From NCBI RefSeq assembly GCF_000341265.1, contig NZ_ANAE01000103.1, positions 1-63,208 on the forward strand: a stretch of 63,208 bases of DNA, written 5' to 3'. The position numbers and the translations under genes were made by a program. Positions 49,758 to 58,502 of this stretch are shown piece after piece. The DNA is from Nocardiopsis prasina DSM 43845 (GTDB lineage: Bacteria; Actinomycetota; Actinomycetes; Streptosporangiales; Streptosporangiaceae). Each line of letters starts with the position of its first letter. The first letter of the stretch is position 1. The notes beneath the pieces are model-generated. The model did no database searches and was not told where the DNA came from. It was given only the letters and a program-made list of their open reading frames with translations.

Positions 49758-50987
49758 ATGGTCCAGTCGAACCGTCCGCTGCGCGTCCTGATCGCCTCGG
49801 ACACCTATCCGCCCGACGTCAACGGCGCCGGCTACTTCACGTACCGTCTGGCTGAGGGGCTGGCAGACCGCGGGCACCGGGTGCACGTGGTGTGCCCCTC
49901 CGAGCACGGCGACCCCCACGTCACCGTCAACGGGAAGGTCACCGAGCACCGCCTGCGCTCGGCCCCGATCCCCTTCCAGCCCTCCATGCGGGCGGCGGTC
50001 CCCCTGGGCATGGGAGGGCACCTATCGCGCCTCCTGTGGCGGATGGACCCCGACGTCGTCCACGCGCAGAGCCACTTCACCCTCAGCCGCTCCGCCCTGC
50101 GCCGGGGGCGGGCGGCGGGCGTCCCCGTCGTGCTGACCAACCACTTCATGCCGGACAACCTGTACGCGCACGCCCACGTGCCGCGGCGGATGCAGCGCGC
50201 GGCCGGTTCGCTGGCCTGGCGGGACATGGTCCGGGTGGCGGCGGAGGCCGACCACGTGACCACCCCGACACCCCGCGCCGCCGAACTCCTGCGGGAACGG
50301 GGGTTCGCCCGTGAGATCGAGGCGATCTCCTGCGGGATCGACCTCGACCGCTTCCATCCCCGGGCCCGGGACCGTGCGGCGGCCAGGGACAGGTACGGCC
50401 TGCCCGACCGGGACACCGTGGTCTTCGTGGGGCGGCTGGACGAGGAGAAGCGGATCGACGACACGATCCGTGCGCTGGCGCTGACCGTGCCCGAGCGGGA
50501 CGCACAGCTGGTGCTGGCCGGGACGGGCCAGTGTGAGGGGGAGCTGCGCGCGCTGGCCGCCCAGTTGGGGGTGGCTGACCGGGTGTACTTCCTGGGGTTC
50601 GTCCCGGACGAGGAGCTGCCGCTGGTCTACGCGGCCGCGGACGTGTTCGCGATCGCGAGCGTGGCGGAGCTCCAGAGCATCGCCACCCTGGAGGCGATGT
50701 CCACGGGGTTGCCCGTGGTGGCCGCGGACGCGATGGCGCTGCCGCACCTGGTGGAGGAGGGGCGCAACGGCTTCCTGTTCCCTCCGGGGAACCACGTGCA
50801 CCTGGCCGAACGCCTGCTGTCGGTGCTCGGCTCGAAGCGGCGGCGTCAGGAGATGGGGCGGGCCAGCAGGGAGATCGCCCAGGAGCACGACCACCACCGG
50901 TCGTTGGAGCGGTTCGAGACGGTCTACCGGGGGCTCCAGGGGAGGGGCCTGGGCGACCCGAAGTCCGAGCGGGTCATGGTGGCCTAG
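49758..50987 (+). CDS. GT4 glycosyltransferase
   Basis: 409 residues from ATG at 49758 (AGGGAG seven bases upstream). GT-B fold: N-terminal SDTYPPDVNGAGYFTYRLAEGL acceptor domain, then VFVGRLDEEKRIDDTI and ASVAELQSIATLEAMSTGLPVV, the GT4 nucleotide-sugar site with the ExxxxxE pattern. It resembles mannosyltransferases of the PimB/MgtA type that build lipid-linked mannosides at the inner membrane face; the exact acceptor is not determined. It follows the DMT transporter gene closely. Confidence 0.88.
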   Translation: MVQSNRPLRVLIASDTYPPDVNGAGYFTYRLAEGLADRGHRVHVVCPSEHGDPHVTVNGKVTEHRLRSAPIPFQPSMRAAVPLGMGGHLSRLLWRMDPDVVHAQSHFTLSRSALRRGRAAGVPVVLTNHFMPDNLYAHAHVPRRMQRAAGSLAWRDMVRVAAEADHVTTPTPRAAELLRERGFAREIEAISCGIDLDRFHPRARDRAAARDRYGLPDRDTVVFVGRLDEEKRIDDTIRALALTVPERDAQLVLAGTGQCEGELRALAAQLGVADRVYFLGFVPDEELPLVYAAADVFAIASVAELQSIATLEAMSTGLPVVAADAMALPHLVEEGRNGFLFPPGNHVHLAERLLSVLGSKRRRQEMGRASREIAQEHDHHRSLERFETVYRGLQGRGLGDPKSERVMVA

Positions 50988-51098
50988 CCCGGAGGGTCGT
51001 GTCCAGGGGAGCCGACCCCAAAAGTCCACTTTGGACACTTTCTGCATTCTTTGCGTAGCGATCGGTGATCTTGGGCCGCCACAGGAAAGACCAGAACT

Positions 51099-51428
51099 GT
51101 GTGGTTCGAAGGCATCAGCGGACAGGCCGGCCCCAGCCGGATCGCCAGGGGTGGAAACGTCACCGAGGGTCTCACCGATCGGCTGTTCAGCGCCGAGCGC
51201 GAGGCGGGTTTCCACGAGCGCGACATGTCGTCGTTCGAGAGAGAACGCATCGACCTGGAGCACCGGGTGAACCGGATGGAGGCCGAGCTGGACTCCCTGC
51301 GCAAAAGAAGACTGGAAGCCTACGCGCGCTGGTGGAACGCCCGCGACGACCGTGACCGAGCTCGTCACGTCTGTCGCAAGCTCCGCCGCAGGATCGACAA
51401 GGCGCGCAGACGGAGCAGCGATCCGTGA
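51099..51428 (+). CDS. small coiled-coil protein, unknown function
   Basis: 109 residues from GTG at 51099, with GGAAAG about ten bases upstream. Residues 40-75 have heptad-like spacing (ERERIDLEHRVNRMEAELDSL), and the C-terminal third is very basic (KLRRRIDKARRRSS). No family is recognised. It is preceded by an unusually AT-rich stretch (51021-51060) that may contain its promoter, and followed by a strong terminator, so it is probably monocistronic. Confidence 0.6.
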   Translation: MWFEGISGQAGPSRIARGGNVTEGLTDRLFSAEREAGFHERDMSSFERERIDLEHRVNRMEAELDSLRKRRLEAYARWWNARDDRDRARHVCRKLRRRIDKARRRSSDP

Positions 51429-51472
51429 CCGGTGCCCGCGCGGGCCACTGGAAGCGGCAGAGAGAACACCGA

Positions 51473-51504
51473 ACACGGCCCGTCCCCTGAGGGGCGGGCC
51501 GTGT
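51473..51504. terminator. bidirectional terminator
   Basis: ACACGGCCCG (51473-51482) pairs exactly with CGGGCCGTGT (51495-51504), and the loop itself contains CCCC-TGA-GGGG. It separates the small coiled-coil gene from the convergent LysR gene. Confidence 0.85.
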
Positions 51505-51524
51505 GTGCGCCCGCGCGACCGCCG

Positions 51525-52475
51525 TCACCGCGGGCCCTGGACACGCGGGGAGACCGGACTGAGCTCCCGTTCCACGCTGCGCGCGGCGTCCCGCAGCGCC
51601 GAAAGGGTCACCTGGACGGCCGGGCGCCTCAGCGAGGCCGGACGCAGCACCGCGTACACGTGCCGCTCCGGTGACGAGGGGAACCGCCGGTACACCAGGC
51701 CCGCCGGCGCGCCCACCATGGCCAGCGCCGGGACCGCCGCGATCCCGATCCCCCGTGAGACCAGGCTGAGGATCGTGCCCAGCCCCTCGAACTCCCACGT
51801 CGCCGCTGGCAACCCGCCCACCTCGGCGAACAGCTTCTCCGTGCCGTGGCGCGAACGCTCACCCTCCGGAGCCACGATCCACGACTCACTCAGCATCTGG
51901 TCCAGCACCAGCGGGACCTCCGGGTCGGCCAGTCGGTGGCCCTCCGGGACCGCCAGCACCATCGGGTCCCGCAACAGGTGCACGTGGCGCAGGCCGCTGT
52001 CCGGCCCACGGCCCGGGTGCTGTCCCGACCAGTCGTCGACCAGGGCGATGTCCACCTCGCGGGAGCGCACCTTCTGGGTGCCGGTGGCCAGCAGGGTCTG
52101 CCGCAGCACCAGCTGCATGCCCTCGTAGCCGCGCAGCGGCGGGGCCAGCAGAGGCGCGAAGGCCACAGCGGCGGTCGGAAAGGCCGTCACCGTCACCACT
52201 CCCAGGGCGATGTTCGACTGTTCGGCCAGTACCGACTCGGCCGCCTCGACCAGGGCCAGGATCTCCTCGGCCTGGTTGACCAGCAGCTGCCCGGCGTCGG
52301 TCAGTTCGGCGCCGCGCGGGGACCGGTCCAGGAGCGCCACCCCCGTCTCGCGTTCGAGTGTGGCGAGCTGCTGGGACACGGCCGAAGGCGTGTATCCCAG
52401 GGCGTGCGCGGTCGCGGCGATGGTGCCGCGCGTGCTGAACTCGCGGAGGAGTTGGAGTCGTCTCAGGTCAAGCAT
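51525..52475 (-). CDS. LysR-family transcriptional regulator
   Basis: 316 residues, ATG at 52475. The N-terminal winged helix (LDLRRLQLLREFSTRGTI, SAVSQQLATLERETGVALLDR) and a C-terminal periplasmic-binding-protein-like effector domain are typical. It is divergent from a class I/II aminotransferase gene 147 bases away, which it probably controls together with itself. A palindrome at 52487-52497 lies 12 bases from its start codon. Confidence 0.93.
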   Translation of the reverse strand: MLDLRRLQLLREFSTRGTIAATAHALGYTPSAVSQQLATLERETGVALLDRSPRGAELTDAGQLLVNQAEEILALVEAAESVLAEQSNIALGVVTVTAFPTAAVAFAPLLAPPLRGYEGMQLVLRQTLLATGTQKVRSREVDIALVDDWSGQHPGRGPDSGLRHVHLLRDPMVLAVPEGHRLADPEVPLVLDQMLSESWIVAPEGERSRHGTEKLFAEVGGLPAATWEFEGLGTILSLVSRGIGIAAVPALAMVGAPAGLVYRRFPSSPERHVYAVLRPASLRRPAVQVTLSALRDAARSVERELSPVSPRVQGPR

Positions 52476-52486
52476 TAGGTCATCTT

Positions 52487-52497
52487 ATGCTCAGCAT
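52487..52497. promoter_or_regulatory. candidate LysR operator
   Basis: ATGCTCAGCAT is an 11-bp perfect palindrome next to the LysR start, within the divergent promoter region. T-N-A-type palindromes in this position are usual LysR recognition sites. Confidence 0.45.
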
Positions 52498-52622
52498 CGA
52501 AAAGACTCGCTTGTACTGATGGCGTGAGCTGGGCAGGCTGTTGTGTGAGAGGCCACCAGCTGGACGAGAGCCCAGCTCAACCGGTGGTCAGCGCCTAACG
52601 AAAAGCCGGAGATGAGTCATCC

Positions 52623-53966
52623 ATGACCGTCACTGTGTCCGCCACCCTCGCCGTGAACGAAGCCCTCAACGACAAACGCCGCCAGGGGGTGCGCGTGCTT
52701 CCGCTCGGGTTCGGTGAGGCCGGTCTGCCGGTGCACCCGGTCATGCGGGACCAGCTCACGGCGAGCAACTCGGCCAACTCCTACGGGCCCGTCGCCGGTT
52801 CCAGCGAACTGCGCGAGGCCGCCGCCGGTTACTGGAACCGCCGGGGCCTGCCCACCGACCCCGACCTGGTGATCGCGGGCCCGGGCAGCAAGCCGCTGCT
52901 CTACAGCCTGCTCCTGGAGATCGGCGGGGACACCGCCATCGCCGCGCCGAGCTGGGTCAGCTACGCCGCGCAGAGCCGGCTCGTGGGTCAGCGCCCCGTG
53001 ATGGTGCCGACCGCCACCGGCCAGGGCGGGGTACCCCAGCCGGACCTGCTGCACGCGGCCGTCACCGACGCCCGCGAGCAGGGACGCACCGTCAACGCGG
53101 TGATCGTCACCATCCCGGACAACCCGACGGGCACCGTCGCCGAGGCCGACACCGTCCGCCGCCTGGCCGAGGTCGCCCGCGAACTCGACCTCGTGATCAT
53201 CTCCGACGAGATCTACCGCGACCTCGTCCACGTGGACGAACGGGGCCAGGACCGCGCCGACGTCCACAGCCCCGCCGAGTACGCCCCCGAGCGCACCGTC
53301 ATCTCCACCGGGCTCAGCAAGAACCTGGCCCTCGGTGGCTGGCGGATCGGCGTCCTACGGCTGCCCGACTCCGAGATCGGCCACCGTCTGCGGGGCGGCC
53401 TCCTCGGTGTGGCCAGCGAGATCTGGTCCAGCCCGGCCGCCCCCGTCCAGCAGGCGGCCGCGCACGCCTTCGCCGAGCCCGCCGAGCTGCGTGACCACGT
53501 GGACCGCAGCCGCCGTCTGCACGGCATCGTGGCCCGCGCCGTCGCCGACGTCTTCACCGGGGCCGGGGCCCTCGTCTCGCCGCCCAAGGCCGCCTTCTAC
53601 CTCTACCCGGACTTCGAGCCGGTCCGCGAGCGGTTGTCCGCCCTGCACGGAGTGACCACCGGTCCGGAGCTGACCGGGCTCCTCCTGGAGCAGCACGGCA
53701 TGGGCGTGCTGCCCGCCGTCGAGTTCGGTGAGAGCCCCGCCGCCCTGCGGATGCGGGTGGCCACCAGCCTCCTGTACGGGGACACCGAGGACAAGCGCTA
53801 CGCGGCGCTGTCCGCGGACGACCCGCTGGCCCTGCCGTGGATCCGGTCCCACCTGGACCGGCTCACCGAGGTCCTCGGGTCGGTGCTGTCCGAGCCGGGC
53901 ACCGGCGCCCAGACGTCCAGCACGGTGATCCCGGTGTCGATGGCGGTCGCCCAGCCGGTCCACTGA
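52623..53966 (+). CDS. class I/II PLP aminotransferase
   Basis: 447 residues, ATG at 52623. Fold-type I aminotransferase motifs: YGPVAGSSELREAAAGYW, IPDNPTGT, SDEIYRDL and the PLP lysine in STGLSKNLALGGWRIG. The arginine that binds the substrate carboxylate is in LRMRVATSL. It transfers an amino group between an amino acid and a 2-oxo acid; the substrate is open. Divergent from a LysR gene that probably regulates it; followed by a terminator. Confidence 0.92.
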   Translation: MTVTVSATLAVNEALNDKRRQGVRVLPLGFGEAGLPVHPVMRDQLTASNSANSYGPVAGSSELREAAAGYWNRRGLPTDPDLVIAGPGSKPLLYSLLLEIGGDTAIAAPSWVSYAAQSRLVGQRPVMVPTATGQGGVPQPDLLHAAVTDAREQGRTVNAVIVTIPDNPTGTVAEADTVRRLAEVARELDLVIISDEIYRDLVHVDERGQDRADVHSPAEYAPERTVISTGLSKNLALGGWRIGVLRLPDSEIGHRLRGGLLGVASEIWSSPAAPVQQAAAHAFAEPAELRDHVDRSRRLHGIVARAVADVFTGAGALVSPPKAAFYLYPDFEPVRERLSALHGVTTGPELTGLLLEQHGMGVLPAVEFGESPAALRMRVATSLLYGDTEDKRYAALSADDPLALPWIRSHLDRLTEVLGSVLSEPGTGAQTSSTVIPVSMAVAQPVH

Positions 53967-54027
53967 CCGGGCGTCCGCACCCAGATCGTGCCCGCCTCTC
54001 TTATACGGGGTGAGGCGGTCACCACCG

Positions 54028-54064
54028 ACGGGACCCTCCCTATCTCTCCCAGGGAGGGTCCCGT
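54028..54064. terminator. bidirectional terminator after the aminotransferase gene
   Basis: A perfect 14-bp stem (arms 54028-54041 and 54051-54064) with a 9-base loop runs into TTCGTCTTC on the plus strand, between convergent genes. Confidence 0.9.
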
Positions 54065-54086
54065 TTCGTCTTCTCCGGCACGGGGG

Positions 54087-55271
54087 TCAGCCGCCCCCCG
54101 CCGTCACCCTGTCGCGGCGGGCCGCGAGCTCGTGGCTCGGAGCGATCACCGCGCGGTAGTGCCCGACCAGTTCCTCGTTGACCGACCGCCACGTGCGGTG
54201 CACGACGGAAGGCCGGGCACCGGCCGCCATCCGGGCCCGCACCTCGCGGTTGTGCGCCAACCTGCCCACGGCCACGCGCAGCTCACGGACCGAGTCCGGC
54301 TCGTACAGCAGCCCGTTGTGCCCGTCGGCCACCAGGTCCACGGGCCCGCCCGCGGCCGGGGCGACCACCGGTACGCCCGAGGCCAGCGCCTCCTGCACGG
54401 CCTGGCAGAAGGTCTCGTCCGCGCCGGTGTGCACGAACACGTCCAGCGACGCGTACAGCCGCGACAGGTCCGCTCCGGTCCTCTGCCCGGTGAACACGGC
54501 GTCCGGCAGCAGTCGGCGCAGCCGTGCGCGGTCCGGGCCGTCCCCGACCACCACCAGCCGCACACCCCGCAGTCTCGCCAGGTGGCCCAACAGGTGCACC
54601 CGCTTGTCCCGGGACAGACGGCCCACGTACCCCACGATCGCCTCTCCGCCGGGGGCCAGCTCCCGGCGCAGCTCCTCGGACCGGTGGTCGGGGGAGAAGC
54701 GCGCCGTGTCCACGCCCCGCCGCCACAGGTCGAGCCGGGGGAACCCCCGGCCGGAGAGCGCCTCCATGGTGGCGGAGGAGGGCACCAGAGTGCGGTCCAC
54801 TGCCGAGTGGACCCGGTGGAGCAGGGGCCACAGCGCCCGGGACCCGGGCAGGCCGTAACGTCCGGCGAACCCGGGCAGGTCGGTCTGGAACACCGCCACG
54901 GTCGGCAGCGCCCACCTGCGGGCCACGTCCACCGCCGTCGCCCCGAAGAGCGCGGGCGAGGCCAGGTGCAGCACGTCGGGCGCGAACGCGCGGATCGCCG
55001 CGGTCATGGTCCGCCGGACGGGCAGGCCCATGGGGAAGTCGCGGTACACGGGCAGGGGCAGCGCGGGCGTGCGCACCACCGGGAAGCCCGCGTACGAGGC
55101 CGGGCCGTGCCCGGGGGCCAGCACGAGCGCCTGGTGGCCCTCGGCGGCCAGGTGCTCGCTGATCCGGCACACGGAGTTGGTGACCCCGTTGACCTGCGGG
55201 AGGAAGGACTCGGTCACGATGGCCACCCGCAGGGGAGGGCGGGGGACGGTGGGCGGGGGTGTGGGGGACAT
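54087..55271 (-). CDS. GT4 glycosyltransferase, alpha-mannosyltransferase-like
   Basis: 394 residues from ATG at 55271 (GGGAG six bases upstream; a GTG at 55298 is less likely). VTESFLPQVNGVTNSVCRISEHL at the start and VGYVGRLSRDKRVHLL plus TGADETFCQAVQEALASGVPVVAPAAGG are the hallmarks of GDP-mannose-dependent MgtA/PimB-like enzymes of actinobacteria. It likely adds mannose to a membrane lipid such as a phosphatidylinositol mannoside or glucuronyl diacylglycerol. The exact acceptor is inference. Confidence 0.88.
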   Translation of the reverse strand: MSPTPPPTVPRPPLRVAIVTESFLPQVNGVTNSVCRISEHLAAEGHQALVLAPGHGPASYAGFPVVRTPALPLPVYRDFPMGLPVRRTMTAAIRAFAPDVLHLASPALFGATAVDVARRWALPTVAVFQTDLPGFAGRYGLPGSRALWPLLHRVHSAVDRTLVPSSATMEALSGRGFPRLDLWRRGVDTARFSPDHRSEELRRELAPGGEAIVGYVGRLSRDKRVHLLGHLARLRGVRLVVVGDGPDRARLRRLLPDAVFTGQRTGADLSRLYASLDVFVHTGADETFCQAVQEALASGVPVVAPAAGGPVDLVADGHNGLLYEPDSVRELRVAVGRLAHNREVRARMAAGARPSVVHRTWRSVNEELVGHYRAVIAPSHELAARRDRVTAGGG

Positions 55272-55496
55272 ACGGGGCTCCCAACGCCGATGTGTCACGC
55301 CGAGTGGTGGCTGCCTCCGACGCTAGGGTCGGGGAGTGAACCCGGGCCGCCGGGCGGGAGAACCCCGCCCGAAGGGCCGACACGGGTTGGCCGATCAGGT
55401 GATGACGCCGTCCGCACGGTCGACTGACCGACGGGTGACCCCGCCATGGCCGTGATCGCCGAACCCGACCGAACCGACACCCCAAGGAGCCGTGTG

Positions 55497-55763
55497 GTGA
55501 CACTCGTGGAATGGGCCGAGCTGGTCCGCGCAGAACTGGACCTGGCGGGAACCGATCCCCTGCAGAAGGCCGACGTCGACCGGATCCTCGACCTCGCGCG
55601 CGACGCCGCGCACTCCGTGGCCCGACCGGCGGCCCCGCTCACGACCTACCTGCTCGGCGTGGCCGTGGGACAGGGGGCGGACCCCGACGCCGCGGCCGCG
55701 GTGCTCAGCCGGCTCGCCCTGGCTCAGGCCGAGGGCGAGGACGGGGGAGGGGGCCAGGGGTAG
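55497..55763 (+). CDS. DUF6457 domain protein
   Basis: 88 residues from GTG at 55497 (AAGGAG seven bases upstream; the adjacent GTG at 55494 also possible). VDRILDLARDAAHSVARPAAPLTTYLLGVAVG matches DUF6457, a small helical domain found alone or fused to molybdenum cofactor guanylyltransferases. That link suggests a molybdenum-cofactor role, but no moa/mob genes are nearby. It ends in an acidic Gly tail. Confidence 0.75.
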   Translation: MTLVEWAELVRAELDLAGTDPLQKADVDRILDLARDAAHSVARPAAPLTTYLLGVAVGQGADPDAAAAVLSRLALAQAEGEDGGGGQG

Positions 55764-55983
55764 CGGCTGTCCCCTGTGACTGACGCGGCCGGAGGGTCGA
55801 GTGGGCGTTCATGAGTCGTAACGCGCATTCTGACCTCACGTGATTTGTTTGTTACGCGTCAGTGCCATTCTTTCCCGATACCGAGCAGTGCCCACCGGTT
55901 CCAACGTGTTTCCGAGGGCCCTGGTTCCCCCATCACCGCTGGTTCCCCCCTACCCCATGTAATCACCGAAAGAGAGGTCCTCA

Positions 55984-57429
55984 GTGGACCACCTCCTAGA
56001 GATGGCCGGCGTCCTGTCGGAGATCATCTGGGGACCGTACGTCCTCATTCCCCTGCTGCTCCTGACCGGTGTCTTCCTGACCATCAGGTTGAGACTGCTC
56101 CAGTTCACCAAGCTCGGCCACGCGCTCTGGCTCGCCTTGGTCCGGCGGAAGGAGGACCACGACCACGCCGAGGGCGACATCTCGCACTACCAGGCGCTCA
56201 GCACGGCCCTGGCGGCCACCGTCGGCGTCGGCAACATCGCCGGTGTCGGTCTGGCCATCGGGATCGGCGGCCCGGGCGCCCTGTTCTGGATGTGGGTCAC
56301 CGGCCTCGTGGGCATGGCCACCAAGTACAGCGAGGCCCTCCTGGGGGTCAAGTACCGGACCAGGGACGAGAAGGGCGAGCAGGCCGGCGGCCCGATGTAC
56401 TACCTCCGCCACGGTCTGCCCGGCGGCCTCGGCGTCTTCCTCGGCGGGGCCTTCGCGGTCTTCGGCGCCATCGCCGCCTTCGGCATCGGCAACGGCACCC
56501 AGGCCGAGGCCGTCTCCAGCTCCATCAACAACATCACCGGCATCGACCCCCGCATCATCGGTGTCGTCCTGATGGTCCTCGTCGCCATCGTCATCCTCGG
56601 CGGCATCAAGAGCATCGGCCGGTTCGCCTCCGCGATCGTGCCGTTCATGATCATCGGGTTCATCTTCATGAACCTGCTGGTCCTGATGATCAACTGGGAC
56701 CAGCTGCTCCCGGCCTTCCAGCTCGTCTTCACCGACGCCTTCACCGGGACCTCCGCCGCGGGCGGATTCGCGGGTGCCGCGCTCATGCTGGTCATCCGCA
56801 CCGGTGTCGCCCGGGGGATCTTCTCCAACGAGTCCGGTCTGGGCACCGGCGCCATCGCCGCCGCCTCGGCCAAGACCACCCAGCCGGTCCGGCAGGCCAT
56901 GGTGTCGATGACGCAGACCTTCATCGACACGATCATCATGGTCACCCTGACCGCCCTGATGATCATCACCTCCGGCCTGTGGAACGCCCCCGAGAGCGCC
57001 GGGTACGACCCCGACAACAAGGGTGTCCTGCTCACCTCCGGTTCGATGGAGCAGGGCCTGGGCCAGCTCAGCCCGGCTCTGGGTTCCTTCGGTGTGGTCT
57101 TCATCGCCTGCGCGGTGGCGATCTTCGCGTACACGACCATCCTCGGCTGGTCGTACTACGGTGAACGCTGCATGGTCTACCTGGCCAAGGGCAAGCGCTT
57201 CCTGGTCCTGCCCTACCGTCTGGTCTTCATCGCGGTCGTCTACGTCGGCGCGACCGCCAGCATCGAGTCGGTCTGGCTGTTCAGCGACATCGCCAACGGC
57301 CTGATGGCGCTGCCCAACCTGGTGGGTCTGATCCTGCTCTCCCCGGTGGTGGTCGCGGAGACACGGAAGTTCTTCGGCCACCCCGAGTGGCGGAACCCGG
57401 ACGTGATCATGGACGACGTCAGCAAGTAG
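55984..57429 (+). CDS. AGCS-family sodium:alanine/glycine symporter
   Basis: 481 residues from GTG at 55984 (GAGAGG six bases upstream). The AGCS signature lies in LSTALAATVGVGNIAGVGLAIGIGGPGALFWMW and NESGLGTGAIAAASAKTTQPVRQAM; about eleven membrane helices are visible. It imports alanine or glycine with sodium. No operon partner is close; a strong terminator follows before the convergent thiD gene. Confidence 0.95.
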   Translation: MDHLLEMAGVLSEIIWGPYVLIPLLLLTGVFLTIRLRLLQFTKLGHALWLALVRRKEDHDHAEGDISHYQALSTALAATVGVGNIAGVGLAIGIGGPGALFWMWVTGLVGMATKYSEALLGVKYRTRDEKGEQAGGPMYYLRHGLPGGLGVFLGGAFAVFGAIAAFGIGNGTQAEAVSSSINNITGIDPRIIGVVLMVLVAIVILGGIKSIGRFASAIVPFMIIGFIFMNLLVLMINWDQLLPAFQLVFTDAFTGTSAAGGFAGAALMLVIRTGVARGIFSNESGLGTGAIAAASAKTTQPVRQAMVSMTQTFIDTIIMVTLTALMIITSGLWNAPESAGYDPDNKGVLLTSGSMEQGLGQLSPALGSFGVVFIACAVAIFAYTTILGWSYYGERCMVYLAKGKRFLVLPYRLVFIAVVYVGATASIESVWLFSDIANGLMALPNLVGLILLSPVVVAETRKFFGHPEWRNPDVIMDDVSK

Positions 57430-57471
57430 TCCGCGCTCGGCCGGGGGACGGGTCCCCTGGCCGACGACAGG

Positions 57472-57502
57472 GGGGGGACCGGCAGCCACGGCCGGTCCCC
57501 CC
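57472..57502. terminator. bidirectional terminator
   Basis: GGGGGGACCGGC (57472-57483) and GCCGGTCCCCCC (57491-57502) form a perfect 12-bp stem with a 7-base loop between the symporter and thiD. Confidence 0.85.
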
Positions 57503-57521
57503 TTCGCGTTCCGCCGGTCCG

Positions 57522-58325
57522 CTACCACCAGGCGTGGAAGTGGTGCACCGGCCCCTGGCCGCCGCCAGCGTCGATCTCGTCGGCGCGGCGCAGGGCCTCG
57601 GTGAGGTAGACCTTGGCGTCGGCGACGGCGGCCACCGCGTCCGGACGCTGGGGGAGCAGGGCGGCGATCGAGGAGGAGAGGGTGCAACCGGTGCCGTGGG
57701 TGTTGCGGGTGGCCACGCGGTCGGCCCGGAACTCCACCGGCTCCGAGACACCGTCGACCAGCAGGTCGACGCTTTCCTCGCCGGGCAGATGGCCGCCCTT
57801 GAGCAGGACGCGGCGCGGTCCGAGTTCCAGGAGGCGTTCGGCCTGCCCGCGCATCTCCTTCAGGCTGGTGGCCTCGGTGTCGCCTAGCAGGTCGGCGGCC
57901 TCGGGCAGGTTCGGGGTGAGCAGGTCGGCGCGCGGCAGCAGGACGGTGCGCAGCGCCTCGATCGCCGACCTCTCCAGGAGGCGGTCGCCGCTTTTGGCCA
58001 CCATCACGGGGTCCACGACCACGTTCGGCAGTCCGTAGCGGTCCACAGCGGCCGCGACCGCCTCGGTGACCTCGGACGTGGACAGCATCCCCACCTTGAC
58101 CGCGTGCACGGTGGCGTCGGTGAACAGGGTGTCCATCTGGTCGGTGACGAAGGACGCGGGGACACCGTGTACCCCGGTGACCCCGCGTGTGGACTGGGCG
58201 GTCAACGCCGTCACCACGGTCATCCCGAAGACTCCGTGGGCGGAGAACGACTTCAGGTCGGCCTGGACGCCGGCGCCCCCGCTGGGGTCGCTTCCGGCGA
58301 TGGACACGACGTTGTACGCGCTCAT
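57522..58325 (-). CDS. thiD: hydroxymethylpyrimidine/phosphomethylpyrimidine kinase
   Basis: 267 residues from ATG at 58325. The ribokinase-like fold shows SIAGSDPSGGAGVQADLK at the N-terminus, VVDPVMVAKSGDRLL, LTPNLPEAADLLG and the anion hole THGTGCTLSSSIA. It phosphorylates HMP and HMP-P in thiamine pyrophosphate synthesis. A TPP riboswitch lies directly upstream and includes the AAGGA ribosome binding site, so translation should fall when TPP is high. Other thi genes are not in the window. Confidence 0.96.
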   Translation of the reverse strand: MSAYNVVSIAGSDPSGGAGVQADLKSFSAHGVFGMTVVTALTAQSTRGVTGVHGVPASFVTDQMDTLFTDATVHAVKVGMLSTSEVTEAVAAAVDRYGLPNVVVDPVMVAKSGDRLLERSAIEALRTVLLPRADLLTPNLPEAADLLGDTEATSLKEMRGQAERLLELGPRRVLLKGGHLPGEESVDLLVDGVSEPVEFRADRVATRNTHGTGCTLSSSIAALLPQRPDAVAAVADAKVYLTEALRRADEIDAGGGQGPVHHFHAWW

Positions 58326-58327
58326 TG

Positions 58328-58408
58328 GCGTTCCTTCGCTAGTACGAACTAGGGCAGGTTCGACGGGTGTGCTCTCAGCCGGGAGGAGTCTCTCCGGCAC
58401 CCCGCGCC
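58328..58408 (-). promoter_or_regulatory. TPP riboswitch controlling thiD
   Basis: Read on the minus strand: GGGGTGCC, a hairpin, GGCTGAGA, then ACACCCGTCGAACCTG, a CTAGTTCGTACTAG stem and CGAAGGAA. These are the conserved pyrimidine-sensing (CUGAGA) and pyrophosphate-sensing (ACC..GAACCUG..GCGnAGGA) parts of THI elements. The last block doubles as the thiD ribosome binding site. Confidence 0.93.
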
Positions 58409-58464
58409 GCCGGGGCCTCGCGGCCCCGGCATCACTGTTGGTTTGTGGTGTTTCCGACTGTAGT

Positions 58465-58490
58465 GGACGGTCCGCCGGGGCGGACCGTCC
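58465..58490 (-). terminator. terminator of the DUF368 gene
   Basis: GGACGGTCCG (58465-58474) and CGGACCGTCC (58481-58490) form a perfect 10-bp stem. A second GC-rich hairpin, CCGGGGCC with GGCCCCGG, sits at 58410-58429 just ahead of the riboswitch. Confidence 0.7.
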
Positions 58491-58502
58491 CTCCGTGCGC
58501 GG

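Noticed and set aside
55996-57687. Long minus-strand open frame opposite the AGCS symporter
   Set aside because: Asp/Gly/Arg-rich translation with no domain; it is the antisense image of a well-supported transporter gene.
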